DNA of 64,000 nt from Ensifer sp. WSM1721 (GTDB taxonomy: Bacteria; Pseudomonadota; Alphaproteobacteria; Rhizobiales; Rhizobiaceae), in NCBI RefSeq assembly GCF_000513895.2, contig NZ_CP165783.1:124001-188000 (forward strand), in the 5' to 3' direction. Positions 1 to 7,591 of the stretch are shown one piece after another (position 1 is the first letter of the stretch; each line of letters opens with the position of its first letter). The notes beneath the pieces are model-generated. The model was not told the DNA's origin. It did not search any database and was given only the letters and a program-made list of their open reading frames with translations. A program made the translations under genes and the position numbers.

Positions 1-353
1 CTTCCTTCAGCGGCTCCTCGGGGATGCGGTGGCGCGTCTGGATGATCGTCGCTTCTTTCGTTTTCGTCGTCACGGCGACATTGGCGACCTTCTGGAAGAA
101 GGCGCGGATCGATACGGCGTTGGTGGTGTCGTCGGCCCCCTGGTCGATCACCTTGAGCACGTCGTCGGGTCCGAGGATCGAGGCGGTGACCTGTACGCCG
201 CCGGTGCCCCAGCCATAGGGCATCGGCATTTCGCGCGACGCGAAAGGCACCTGATAGCCGGGGATGGCGATAGCCTTCAGGATCGCCCGGCGGATCATCC
301 GCTTCGTCTGCTCGTCGAGATAGGCGAAGTTGTAGGTGGCAAGGTCGTTCATC
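1..353 (-). CDS. phnJ: PhnJ, C-P lyase catalytic subunit (N-terminal part, cut by window edge)
   Basis: PhnJ is the radical-SAM subunit of the cytoplasmic PhnGHIJ core complex that breaks the carbon-phosphorus bond of ribose-phosphonate intermediates. Only about the first 117 codons are here; the cysteine-rich radical-SAM region lies beyond the left edge, so the catalytic residues cannot be checked. The visible start (MNDLATYNFAYLDEQ) and the PMPYGWGTGG stretch are typical of PhnJ. The ATG at 353 overlaps the TGA of the preceding small ORF (ATGA), which suggests translational coupling. It is the last visible gene of the phnGHI operon. Confidence 0.93.
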
Positions 354-612
354 TTTGAATACCTTGAGAAGAGTCGACTAGCGACGGAGCTGGTGGGAAA
401 TGTTCTTCTGGGTCGCTATTGTCATCATCGCGACTTGTATCGTCGTCGGCCTGTTCGTCGCCAGCCGCCGGCGCCGGAAAGCCACGAGCGCCGGCAATGA
501 CGGCGGAGACGCCAGTTTCGTCTTCGCGGGAGACAGCAGCGGCGATTGCGGTGGTGGCGACGGTGGTGGCGGGGATTGAAGTCGTCACCGGCTCTGCGGA
601 CTGGGTCGTCAT
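349..612 (-). CDS. Small Ala/Thr/Asp-rich ORF wedged between phnI and phnJ
   Basis: An 87-residue, low-complexity hydrophilic protein: a Thr/Ala-rich N-terminal half and an acidic run (DEQADDDTSRDDDN) near the middle. I recognise no domain. Its ATG overlaps the phnI stop (ATGA) and its TGA overlaps the phnJ ATG (ATGA), so it fits both neighbours as if translationally coupled. In the classical operon phnI is followed directly by phnJ, so this is an extra piece. It may be a small accessory protein, or merely an open linker that keeps ribosomes moving between phnI and phnJ. Function unknown. Confidence 0.5.
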   Translation of the reverse strand: MTTQSAEPVTTSIPATTVATTAIAAAVSREDETGVSAVIAGARGFPAPAAGDEQADDDTSRDDDNSDPEEHFPPAPSLVDSSQGIQR

Positions 613-1724
613 TCCGCCGCCTCCCTACTCTCATCCGCCGTGAGCTGTTCAGGAGCATGCGTGGCCTCGTAGTCGCGGCGCATACGCCTGACGAGGTCGA
701 GCTCCGCCTGGAAGTCGACATAGTGCGGCAGCTTGAGATGCTCGACGAAGCCGGTCGCCTGGACGTTGTCGGCATGTGAAATGACGAATTCCTCGTCCTG
801 TGCGGGGGCGACGATATCCTCGCCGAACTCGTCGGTGCGGAGCGCCCGATCGACGAGCGACATCGACATCGCTTTGCGCTCGCTCTGTCCGAAGACGAGG
901 CCGTAGCCGCGGGTGAACTGCGGGGGCTGCTTGGACGACCCCTTGAACTGGTTGACCATCTGGCATTCGGTGACGCGGATCATGCCGAGCGAGACCGAAA
1001 AGCCGAGCTCCGGCAGCTCCAGTTCGACCTCGACCTCGCCGATCCTGACCTCGCCGACGAAGGGGTGGGTGCGGCCGTAGCCGCGCTGGGTGGAATAGGC
1101 GAGCGCCAGCAGGAAACCCTCGTCGCCGCGGGCAAGCGCCTGCAGACGCAGGTCGCGCGCCATCGGGAACTCCATCGGCTCACGTGTGAGGTCGCCTGCG
1201 ATGTGGCCCTCCGGCATCTCGCCATCGCCTTCGATCAGGCCCTCGCCGTCAAGGATGTCGGAGACGCGCATGACGGGTTCGCCGGGCTCCTTCACAGCCG
1301 GCTCGGCGACCGGTTCGTCGCTGATGAGCGAGGGGTCGAGCAGCCGGTGCGTGTAATCGAAGGTGGGACCGAGGAGCTGGCCGCCGGGCAAGTCCTTGTA
1401 GGTCGCCGAAACGCGCCGCTCGATTTTCATCTTTGCCGTGTCGATCGGCTCGGAATAGCCGAAGCGGGGCAGGGTGGTGCGGTAGGCGCGCAGGATGAAG
1501 ATCGCCTCGATCATGTCGCCGCGCGCCTGGCGCACGGCAAGGGCCGCAAGCGAGCGGTCGTAGAGGGAGGCCTCGGCCATCACCCGATCGACGGCGAGAC
1601 CGAGCTGTTCGACGACCTGCTCGATGGTGATCGACGGAAGCGACCGCTCGCCGCGACGGCGATCGGCAAGCAGGCGGTGGGCATTGGCGATGGCGGCTTC
1701 CCCGCCCTTGACGGCTACATACAT
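609..1724 (-). CDS. phnI: PhnI, C-P lyase core complex subunit
   Basis: PhnI (371 residues, about the usual length) works with PhnG, PhnH and PhnL to transfer the phosphonate onto C1 of ribose from a nucleoside triphosphate, and is part of the PhnGHIJ core complex. The N-terminus MYVAVKGGEAAIANAH and the FGYSEPIDTAKMKIERRVSA region are family signatures. The ATG at 1724 is preceded by AGGAGTGAGCGC, a good ribosome-binding site that overlaps the end of phnH. The stop overlaps the next small ORF. Confidence 0.96.
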   Translation of the reverse strand: MYVAVKGGEAAIANAHRLLADRRRGERSLPSITIEQVVEQLGLAVDRVMAEASLYDRSLAALAVRQARGDMIEAIFILRAYRTTLPRFGYSEPIDTAKMKIERRVSATYKDLPGGQLLGPTFDYTHRLLDPSLISDEPVAEPAVKEPGEPVMRVSDILDGEGLIEGDGEMPEGHIAGDLTREPMEFPMARDLRLQALARGDEGFLLALAYSTQRGYGRTHPFVGEVRIGEVEVELELPELGFSVSLGMIRVTECQMVNQFKGSSKQPPQFTRGYGLVFGQSERKAMSMSLVDRALRTDEFGEDIVAPAQDEEFVISHADNVQATGFVEHLKLPHYVDFQAELDLVRRMRRDYEATHAPEQLTADESREAAE

Positions 1725-1728
1725 GCGC

Positions 1729-2334
1729 TCACTCCTGGATCGCCAGTCTTGTGGTGCGGGGCAGGCAGAGCACCGAGTCTTGTGCCGTCAGCACCAGATC
1801 GACGCCGCGGGGGAAAATCGCCCGGTTGGCCGTCCAGAAGTCGAGAAACACATCGGGCAAGCCCTTGGGAGCGACCACGATCTCGTTCTTGATCCCCGGC
1901 CCCCGAGCGACAAAGGGCTGACCGCCCTGGAGCGCTTCGACCCCGATCACCAGGGTCGTCGAGCGGTCCGGATATTCCTGCGTGCCGAGGGCGAACTGGT
2001 CGAAACCCGGCACAGTACCGCCCGTCTCGACGAAGCCGAAGCGGGCCTCGTCCTTGGCTTCCGCCATGCCGGCGCCGGTGTGGAAGGTGATCCATTGCGG
2101 CACGGCGGATTTGGAAAGCGCCGGCGAAAGCCAGAGGGGCGTGTCATGGTCGCAGAGGGTCAATGCGACGGCGCCGCTCGCTCTGCCGAGAGGGGAGGGC
2201 GGAGAGGCTGCGCGGGCGAGGCGGCCGATGGTGCCCGGACGGGCAAAGCAGTCCATCAGAGTGCGGAAAACGGATTGCGCCTCGAAAACCGGATCGGCGA
2301 AGGCACCGGCATAGACTTGCGATTGGCTCATCAA
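1729..2334 (-). CDS. phnH: PhnH, C-P lyase core complex subunit
   Basis: PhnH (201 residues) is a homodimeric structural component of the PhnGHIJ complex and is needed for phosphonate breakdown. The fold follows PLP-dependent transferases but the family is not known to use PLP. Family-like stretches are AQSVFRTLMDCFARPG near the N-terminus and GPGIKN about residue 148. It overlaps phnG by four bases (ATGA) and ends five bases before phnI, a tight operon. Confidence 0.95.
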   Translation of the reverse strand: MMSQSQVYAGAFADPVFEAQSVFRTLMDCFARPGTIGRLARAASPPSPLGRASGAVALTLCDHDTPLWLSPALSKSAVPQWITFHTGAGMAEAKDEARFGFVETGGTVPGFDQFALGTQEYPDRSTTLVIGVEALQGGQPFVARGPGIKNEIVVAPKGLPDVFLDFWTANRAIFPRGVDLVLTAQDSVLCLPRTTRLAIQE

Positions 2335-2804
2335 TCCTCTCCTCGGACCATGGTGAAGAAATTGACCCGGGTTGCGGCAGTTTCCTCGGCCCTGCGCCGG
2401 TCTTCCGCCTCGATGCGTGCGGCTACCTGCTGGTTCAGCGCTTCGGCCGCCGGACGGTAGGCATCGTTCTGGAAGAGCGCATCGAAGATCGCGGCAAGGC
2501 GCGCGCGCTCCTTGTCGGTGCCGAGCAACTGCCCGTGGCCGATTTCACCGGTAGAGAGCCGAACCGTAGCGCGCGACACCGTAGCCTCGCCAAGATTGAA
2601 GGGGTCGCCGCCACCGCCGACGCGGCCGCGCACCATGACAAGTCCAGTTTCCGGGCCGCGTACCGGCGCGACCTCCGGCTTGCCGGCGATCGCCTCCCAG
2701 GCGGCAGAAAGCTCGGCGAGGGTGGCGCGGGCAAGAAGCCGCATGCCCTCCCTGCGTTCGGCGGCGGGCGCCACGGGCGCTTGTTCTGGCGTTGCGTCCA
2801 TCAT
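2331..2804 (-). CDS. phnG: PhnG, C-P lyase core complex subunit
   Basis: First gene of the C-P lyase operon; 157 residues, normal for PhnG, a small alpha/beta subunit of the PhnGHIJ complex. The conserved core includes ERREGMRLLARA near residue 16 and the GRVGGGGDPFNLGEATVSR stretch around residues 60-78. An ATGATG pair at the start allows two initiation codons three bases apart. The upstream intergenic region carries a Pho-box-like repeat and an inverted repeat, consistent with control by phosphate status and PhnF. Confidence 0.95.
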   Translation of the reverse strand: MMDATPEQAPVAPAAERREGMRLLARATLAELSAAWEAIAGKPEVAPVRGPETGLVMVRGRVGGGGDPFNLGEATVSRATVRLSTGEIGHGQLLGTDKERARLAAIFDALFQNDAYRPAAEALNQQVAARIEAEDRRRAEETAATRVNFFTMVRGED

Positions 2805-2816
2805 TCACCTCTAGTC

Positions 2817-2832
2817 GTCTATTGATCTAGAC
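2817..2832. promoter_or_regulatory. Inverted repeat, candidate PhnF operator
   Basis: GTCTA, six bases, TAGAC form a perfect inverted repeat between phnG and phnF. A second small palindrome GTATAC lies at 2835-2840. HutC-type GntR regulators bind short palindromes of this kind, so this is the best candidate for the PhnF site. It overlaps the proposed phnF -35 box and lies near the phnG start, so one bound regulator could affect both genes. Confidence 0.5.
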
Positions 2833-2850
2833 AAGTATACATCTTATATC
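2822..2850 (+). promoter_or_regulatory. Candidate phnF promoter
   Basis: TTGATC (2822-2827), a 17-base spacer, then TATATC (2845-2850) makes a sigma70-like promoter reading toward phnF. The spacer contains the right arm of the candidate PhnF operator and the GTATAC palindrome, which would suit autoregulation. Confidence 0.45.
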
Positions 2851-2863
2851 CTTCTTTAGCGTT

Positions 2864-2885
2864 GGCAAATGACAGGCTTGTGACA
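2864..2885 (-). promoter_or_regulatory. Pho-box-like element upstream of phnG
   Basis: On the minus strand two adjacent 11-base units, TGTCACAAGCC and TGTCATTTGCC, match the arrangement of PhoB-binding Pho boxes (tandem TGTCA-type repeats, 11-base period). An AT-rich -10-like GATATAAG follows about 13 bases downstream (2843-2850), the usual place in PhoB-activated promoters. It suggests the phnGHIJ operon is switched on by phosphate limitation. Confidence 0.6.
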
Positions 2886-2888
2886 TCG

Positions 2889-3635
2889 ATGGGGAAAATG
2901 GCGGCAAGGAGGGCGATCGAGCGACAGACCGGCGTGGCGCTCTGGCGGCAGATCGCCGATCGCATACGGCTGGCGATCAGCAACGGCGACTATGACGCCA
3001 CCGGCATGGTGCCGCCGGAGACGGCTTTGGCGGCCGAATTCGGCGTGAACCGTCACACGGTGCGCAGCGCGCTCGCTGCCCTCGCCGAGGAAGGGTTGGT
3101 GCGCGCGGTGCAGGGGCGCGGCACGATGATCGAGCGGAAGGAGCGGGTGAGCTACCCGATTTCCCGCCGTACTCGTTTCTCACAAGGACTTGCCCGGCAG
3201 GTGAAGGAAATCGGAACCAAGCTCCTGGGGCACCGTCAGGTGCCGGCGAGCGGCGAAGTCGCCGCGGCGCTCGGCCTTGCGCCAGGCTCCCCGCTCGTCG
3301 AGTTGCGCACTGTCAGCAGCGGCGACGGGCGGCCGCTTTCGGCATCCTTCAGTTATTTTCCGTCCGAGCGCTTTCCGGAGATGGCGGAGCATTATGCGCG
3401 TCTCGGTTCCGTGACCAAAGCCTTTGCCGCGCAAGGGCTCGACGATTACGTTCGCGCCTGGACGGAGATCGTCGCCCGGCACGCCGATGCGGAGGAACTC
3501 ACACTCCTGAAGCTTTCGCCCGGCGCAATCGTCATGGAGGCGCAATCGGTCAATGCCGATCTCGATGGCCGGCCGGTTGAATATTCGCGCACGCGCTTCG
3601 CCGCTGACCGGATGAAGTTGAGAATCGAGACTTAG
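2889..3635 (+). CDS. phnF: PhnF, HutC-family GntR transcriptional regulator
   Basis: GntR-family regulator of the HutC subfamily. An N-terminal winged helix-turn-helix (about residues 10-75, containing TALAAEFGVNRHTVRSALAA) is followed by a UTRA effector-binding domain. It is divergent from phnG and presumably represses or modulates the phn operon. I prefer the ATG at 2889: the in-frame TTG at 2862 would place the start inside the Pho-box-like element. An ATG at 2898 is also possible. Length (about 248 residues) is normal for PhnF. Confidence 0.9.
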   Translation: MGKMAARRAIERQTGVALWRQIADRIRLAISNGDYDATGMVPPETALAAEFGVNRHTVRSALAALAEEGLVRAVQGRGTMIERKERVSYPISRRTRFSQGLARQVKEIGTKLLGHRQVPASGEVAAALGLAPGSPLVELRTVSSGDGRPLSASFSYFPSERFPEMAEHYARLGSVTKAFAAQGLDDYVRAWTEIVARHADAEELTLLKLSPGAIVMEAQSVNADLDGRPVEYSRTRFAADRMKLRIET

Positions 3636-3847
3636 ACGTGAAAATCCTGACAATCGCCCCTATCAGCGTCGCAACGGCGCCTGTAACATGGAGTGACCAA
3701 TTTCGCTCGAGGGGTCGAAGCGAGGGCGCGCGAGCTCAGAACGCAACCCCGGCTTTGTCGGTCGCTGGGGCGGTCCATTCCTTTCGTGTGGGCAAGGCTC
3801 CACTATATCGGCGGTGCCGAAACCGTGGGCGTCGGGCGGGTAGAACA

Positions 3848-4081
3848 ATGAATGACTCAAAACCTGGAAGGCTTCATCTAACCCTCTCCGAGTTGATCAG
3901 TCAGCAGATAGAGGAGCGTCATGCCACCGAGCTGCGAGCCGTGCTCTCAACTGGTAACGAGATCACCATGCACGGAACGTTCACAGTGGGCAGTGATTTC
4001 ATCATCTATAGAACGGCGAAAGATGCTGGCGGCAAATGGGCAATGACGCCATTCGCGCATATCGTGCAGCTAATCATCTGA
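3848..4081 (+). CDS. Small hypothetical protein (77 aa)
   Basis: Frame begins MNDSKPGRLHLTLSELISQQ and ends FAHIVQLII. The pattern, a short helix then several beta-like segments (TMHGTFTVGSDFIIYRT), recalls small single-domain beta proteins, but I cannot assign a family. The same frame stays open upstream to 3638, but that part is arginine-rich and unlike a real N-terminus, so I start at ATG 3848. No clear ribosome-binding site and no obvious partner among the neighbours. Confidence 0.45.
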   Translation: MNDSKPGRLHLTLSELISQQIEERHATELRAVLSTGNEITMHGTFTVGSDFIIYRTAKDAGGKWAMTPFAHIVQLII

Positions 4082-4215
4082 TTTCAGATCCTGCGTGTCG
4101 ACAGGTGCCAGTGAGCACGGCGCCGTCGTTAGCCACCGGAGTGTTGCTCGATGGCGTCTCCGCCCTTTTTGATCATACTTGCTCCGGAGTCGATAGTGGC
4201 CGGTGAGGAGCGGGC

Positions 4216-4773
4216 CTAAACAGCATTCAGTTCCATCTCCCAAAGCTCCGGATAAAGGCTGACAAAGCCGCTCGGCGCGATCTGAAGCGTCGCTCGGTAG
4301 GGACCTTGTGGCGATTCATAGTCGTAGGCATGCTCAGAAACGCGGCGGTAGACCTGCGGCAACGGCTCCAGCTTCTCGGAGTCCGCATCCATCCATGCGA
4401 CGGTAATACGCTCAGATTGCCCCCTCCGCAGCGCCATGCGGCGCAACTGCGGGAGGTTCGTCGCCGGCGTGAATCCGAAGTCGAGGTCTACGAGATCCTC
4501 AACCCGGCTTTGCCTAGCCCCGTTGAGAGTCCAGCCCTGTGCATCGCGCTGAATCCGGCTGCAAACGGCTCTGCCGCCAATGAAACCTTCGATTGATCCG
4601 CTCCGCGTGGACCAGTCAGGCCCTAGCTCCAGGGCGTAGCGAACACAGGACGGCTCTCCGTCCCTTAAATAGACGGCTGTCCCTTCGAGCCGCCATCCCG
4701 ACTCTGCCTGAAACAGCCGAGCGGCATCATGGCCTGGGGTGTAGAGGGTTCTCCAGAGCGCGACTTTGGTCAT
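4216..4773 (-). CDS. Putative glycolipid-binding domain protein
   Basis: 185 residues resembling the DUF1089/putative glycolipid-binding family (PF06475): starts MTKVALWRTLYTPGHDAARL and ends with a beta-rich segment (PSGFVSLYPELWEMEL). The family is cytoplasmic and its role is poorly defined. I place the start at 4773, preceded by GAGGCGAG; a longer open frame to 4869 has an unrelated-looking N-terminus. It stands alone with no clear operon partner. Confidence 0.75.
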   Translation of the reverse strand: MTKVALWRTLYTPGHDAARLFQAESGWRLEGTAVYLRDGEPSCVRYALELGPDWSTRSGSIEGFIGGRAVCSRIQRDAQGWTLNGARQSRVEDLVDLDFGFTPATNLPQLRRMALRRGQSERITVAWMDADSEKLEPLPQVYRRVSEHAYDYESPQGPYRATLQIAPSGFVSLYPELWEMELNAV

Positions 4774-5502
4774 CTCGCCTCTTCCACAGCTAGTACGTCT
4801 TGCCTTCCCAAGAGCACCTGGGAAGGCGATAGAGACATCGCGTTGGCGGCCGACGGGACTTGGACCCAAAACCCGTGTTGCATCCCGCCCACGGCTTTCG
4901 CGAAAAACCTATGGCCGAAGGCGTCTTCGTCAATGCCATTCGCGCAGTGAAGGAAACTCTCACCTCGAGAGGGGGGAAGGCTGTGGTGCAAGCGCGTGGG
5001 ATGCCACTAAAGGCACGGTGGAGGAGGCGCGAGGGAGCGGAGCGCTTGACTGGCCGCAGAGGGTGGACTGCGGAAGTTCGTTTTGCTCATGGAAACGAGC
5101 AGGTTACGCGAAGACCGGTCGTTGAGCCTGTCGCGAAAGCGCCTTGTTCTGCGGCGCGAAAGTCGGTCCCCAACATAGCTTTAATAGGCCTCATCACACG
5201 AAAGCGTCGAATCTGTCCGACATTGTGGGGTAAACAGGGAACATAGGTCCGAAAGCTCATTGAACTCGGACGAATGGAGGGCCCTCATTTCGTGACGCCT
5301 CTATTGAGCTGTTCTTGCTATAAAGCAATCGACCGGGTCGATCCTCACAGGTTAAGGATTACGCGGAGCTGCATTTCGTCGTCCGGTATGCTCGCTAGGG
5401 ACGAGCCGCCGCTTGAGGTTCCTGTGCTGACGATCAAAGACCTGACAAAAACCGCGAAGATGGACGGAACGTCGTGCGGGTTGGGCTGCAATCCGGGCAA
5501 TG
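4774..5502. other. Intergenic stretch without a supported gene
   Basis: About 730 bases. Open frames here (for example a plus-strand frame 4860-5246) have no recognisable domain, ribosome-binding site or coding-like composition. A 29-base segment (5052-5080) recurs with two mismatches at 45327-45355. Confidence 0.5.
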
Positions 5503-5895
5503 TCAGTCGCATGTGCACAGAGCTTCCGAGGCCTTGTCATTCCAGCGGCTGCCGACATACGTGTAGCTCCTGTTGGACCTGAAACGCGCGCCCGACTCGT
5601 TGATGTGCTCCCATAAGGTCAGAGTACAACCACGGGTCACCCTGAACGACGACACGTGGTCGTTCCAGGAAGCTTCGTAGGTCGTGGACGGACAATCGGA
5701 ATCTCCATGGGAAACGGAGCAACCAATACTGTCACCGTTCACCATGATCATTCTCTCGAGATTGTCGAGAGTATAACTGGCACCACCGTAGTCACGATGC
5801 TCAAAGAGGCGGCATTCGGCAAATGCAATGGCTGGAAGCGATGCAAAAGATGCGGCCACGAACGCGTATCCCGTCAGATTATAAAGAACAGACAT
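5503..5895 (-). CDS. Secreted beta/gamma-crystallin-like protein (possible I36-type inhibitor fold)
   Basis: 130 residues with a signal peptide (hydrophobic to about residue 26, cleavage after AIAFA). The mature part has two Greek-key-like motifs, YGGASYTLDNLE and SGARFRSNRSYTYVG, and six cysteines that could form disulfides. Such folds occur in beta/gamma-crystallins and in peptidase inhibitor family I36; which applies here is uncertain. The start at 5895 is supported by AGGAGGACTAGAA directly upstream. Likely periplasmic or exported, and unlinked to its neighbours. Confidence 0.75.
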   Translation of the reverse strand: MSVLYNLTGYAFVAASFASLPAIAFAECRLFEHRDYGGASYTLDNLERMIMVNGDSIGCSVSHGDSDCPSTTYEASWNDHVSSFRVTRGCTLTLWEHINESGARFRSNRSYTYVGSRWNDKASEALCTCD

Positions 5896-6239
5896 TTCTA
5901 GTCCTCCTGATAGTCTAGCGACAGACAATGGAACCTTCTCGAATGTCGTATTTTCCGGATATTGAGGCTGGCTAGCTGTGATCGTATAGGTTGGCTTCAT
6001 CCAGTCGTTCACGCTTTGACTTGTCCTCGAACAACCTTTCACACGCTTGATTGTCAGGTACGTGGGCCTGGATATGTTATCCTCCGCCTCGCCACGAACA
6101 GGCGAGTTGCATGCAGTAGTAACGATCAAATTTATTTCACACGTTCGGCACTGGCGCATCGGACGTTCGTCCTATATCTTTCACGCCTCGGTTGCAGATC
6201 GTTAGATTGGTTCCGCGAGAACTGAGGCGGCGGGCGGCG

Positions 6240-7376
6240 ATGGCAAGAGCAGATGCGATTCTTGCGGCAGTGCAGCGCATCCATGAGGCGTCGCTAACGT
6301 CCGACGGCTGGGCGCGTGCGTTGCCGTGGATCGCCGGCGCCTTGCGCAGCGAGCGCGGCATCCTGCTGGTTCAGAACGCGAGCCGAAAGGCCGAGTACGC
6401 GGTGAGCTTCGAGATGACTTCGGAGCAGACGGTGGGCTTCGCTGCTATGGCAGGCGTGTCCAAGTTTTGGGAGACCATCCGGGCGCTGCCGGCCGGGGCC
6501 GTGGCGCCGACCTCTGCGCTTCTACCCGACAGCGAGTACGCTCGCACACGCTTCTACAACGAGGGAGTCAAGCCATTGGGTGCCTTCCACGGCCTGGTAG
6601 CTTCGCCGCTCAGCACGCCGCAGTGGTTCGTCCACCTTTCCACCGGCCGCCTGCTGGGCCGGCCTGATTATGACGCCAAGGACGTCGCGGCAATGCGGAT
6701 GCTGGTGCCGCATCTCGTGACCGCGCTGAACGTCGCCCACCGGTTGGCTGCCGCCGATCTGCGCACGACGGGTGCAGGGGACGCGCTCGATCGATTGGAC
6801 ACCGGCGTCATCCTGGTCGATGTAGCTGCGAGAATCCTGTTCGCGAACCGGACCGCAGAAGCGATCTTCGCCAGCAATGATGGCCTCCGCATCGATCGGG
6901 ACAGCGTCTGCGCTTGTAGTCACGGCGCAACCCGAATTCTGCGTCGGCTGATCGCGAGTTGCGCGGACTTAACGATATTCAACGGCGGACCCGGCGGCCG
7001 GATGGAGGTTCCGCGTGCGGATGGGCGCCACGCCTTGCGCGTTATGGTCGCGCCGTTTCGAGCGGACGAGGCACAGATCGGTACGCCTTGGCTTGGCACT
7101 GTGCGGCCAGCAGCGATCCTCATGGTCACCGGTCCCGAACGAGAACAGCGTTTACGAAAGGACAACCTGCGTCGTCGTTTCGGGCTCACCCCGGCGGAGG
7201 CCGACGTCGCGTTGGAGATCGCCAGGGGCGATGGGCGCGACGCTTCTGCTGCCCGGCTTGCTATTTCGGCCACAACGGTCAGGGCGCATCTCAGCCGCAT
7301 CTTCGAAAAGACCGGCGTGCGCAGGCAGGCCGAACTCGTTCGGCTGCTGATGCTGGACGAGCGTGACGAGCGCTGA
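6240..7376 (+). CDS. LuxR-family transcriptional regulator with PAS-like middle domain
   Basis: About 378 residues. The C-terminal 65 residues form a LuxR/GerE helix-turn-helix (FGLTPAEADVALEIARG through VRAHLSRIFEKTGV). A PAS-like segment lies in the middle (GVILVDVAARILFANRTAEAIF). The N-terminal third has no family I can name. A TTG at 6192 in the same frame could extend it; I use ATG 6240. It has no receiver domain, so it probably senses a ligand directly. The nearest downstream locus is a decayed adenylate cyclase on the opposite strand. Confidence 0.8.
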   Translation: MARADAILAAVQRIHEASLTSDGWARALPWIAGALRSERGILLVQNASRKAEYAVSFEMTSEQTVGFAAMAGVSKFWETIRALPAGAVAPTSALLPDSEYARTRFYNEGVKPLGAFHGLVASPLSTPQWFVHLSTGRLLGRPDYDAKDVAAMRMLVPHLVTALNVAHRLAAADLRTTGAGDALDRLDTGVILVDVAARILFANRTAEAIFASNDGLRIDRDSVCACSHGATRILRRLIASCADLTIFNGGPGGRMEVPRADGRHALRVMVAPFRADEAQIGTPWLGTVRPAAILMVTGPEREQRLRKDNLRRRFGLTPAEADVALEIARGDGRDASAARLAISATTVRAHLSRIFEKTGVRRQAELVRLLMLDERDER

Positions 7377-7591
7377 TGGCTGACTAAAGCTTGGTGCAGT
7401 CGTACGTCGCGCTTACAGCTAAGCCGACTTTCGCGGCATATCTGCCGCCTGTCTGCAATGGGTCGAAAGCAGGAGCACCTCTGCCAGCCGTTATTATGGG
7501 GGCTCTCGGCGCAGGCAGATGTTCTCGTCATATGTCCCGAAGGTCGCATGATCTCTCGACAGGAATATCGTCGCGCAGAAAATCTCGCTTC

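Noticed and set aside
4811..4900. Possible tRNA-like stretch near GGACTTGGACCCAAAACCCG
   Set aside because: I could not fold a cloverleaf with D and T arms.
4860..5246. Plus-strand open frame of 128 codons
   Set aside because: Arginine-rich, no domain, no ribosome-binding site; looks like chance openness of GC-rich DNA.
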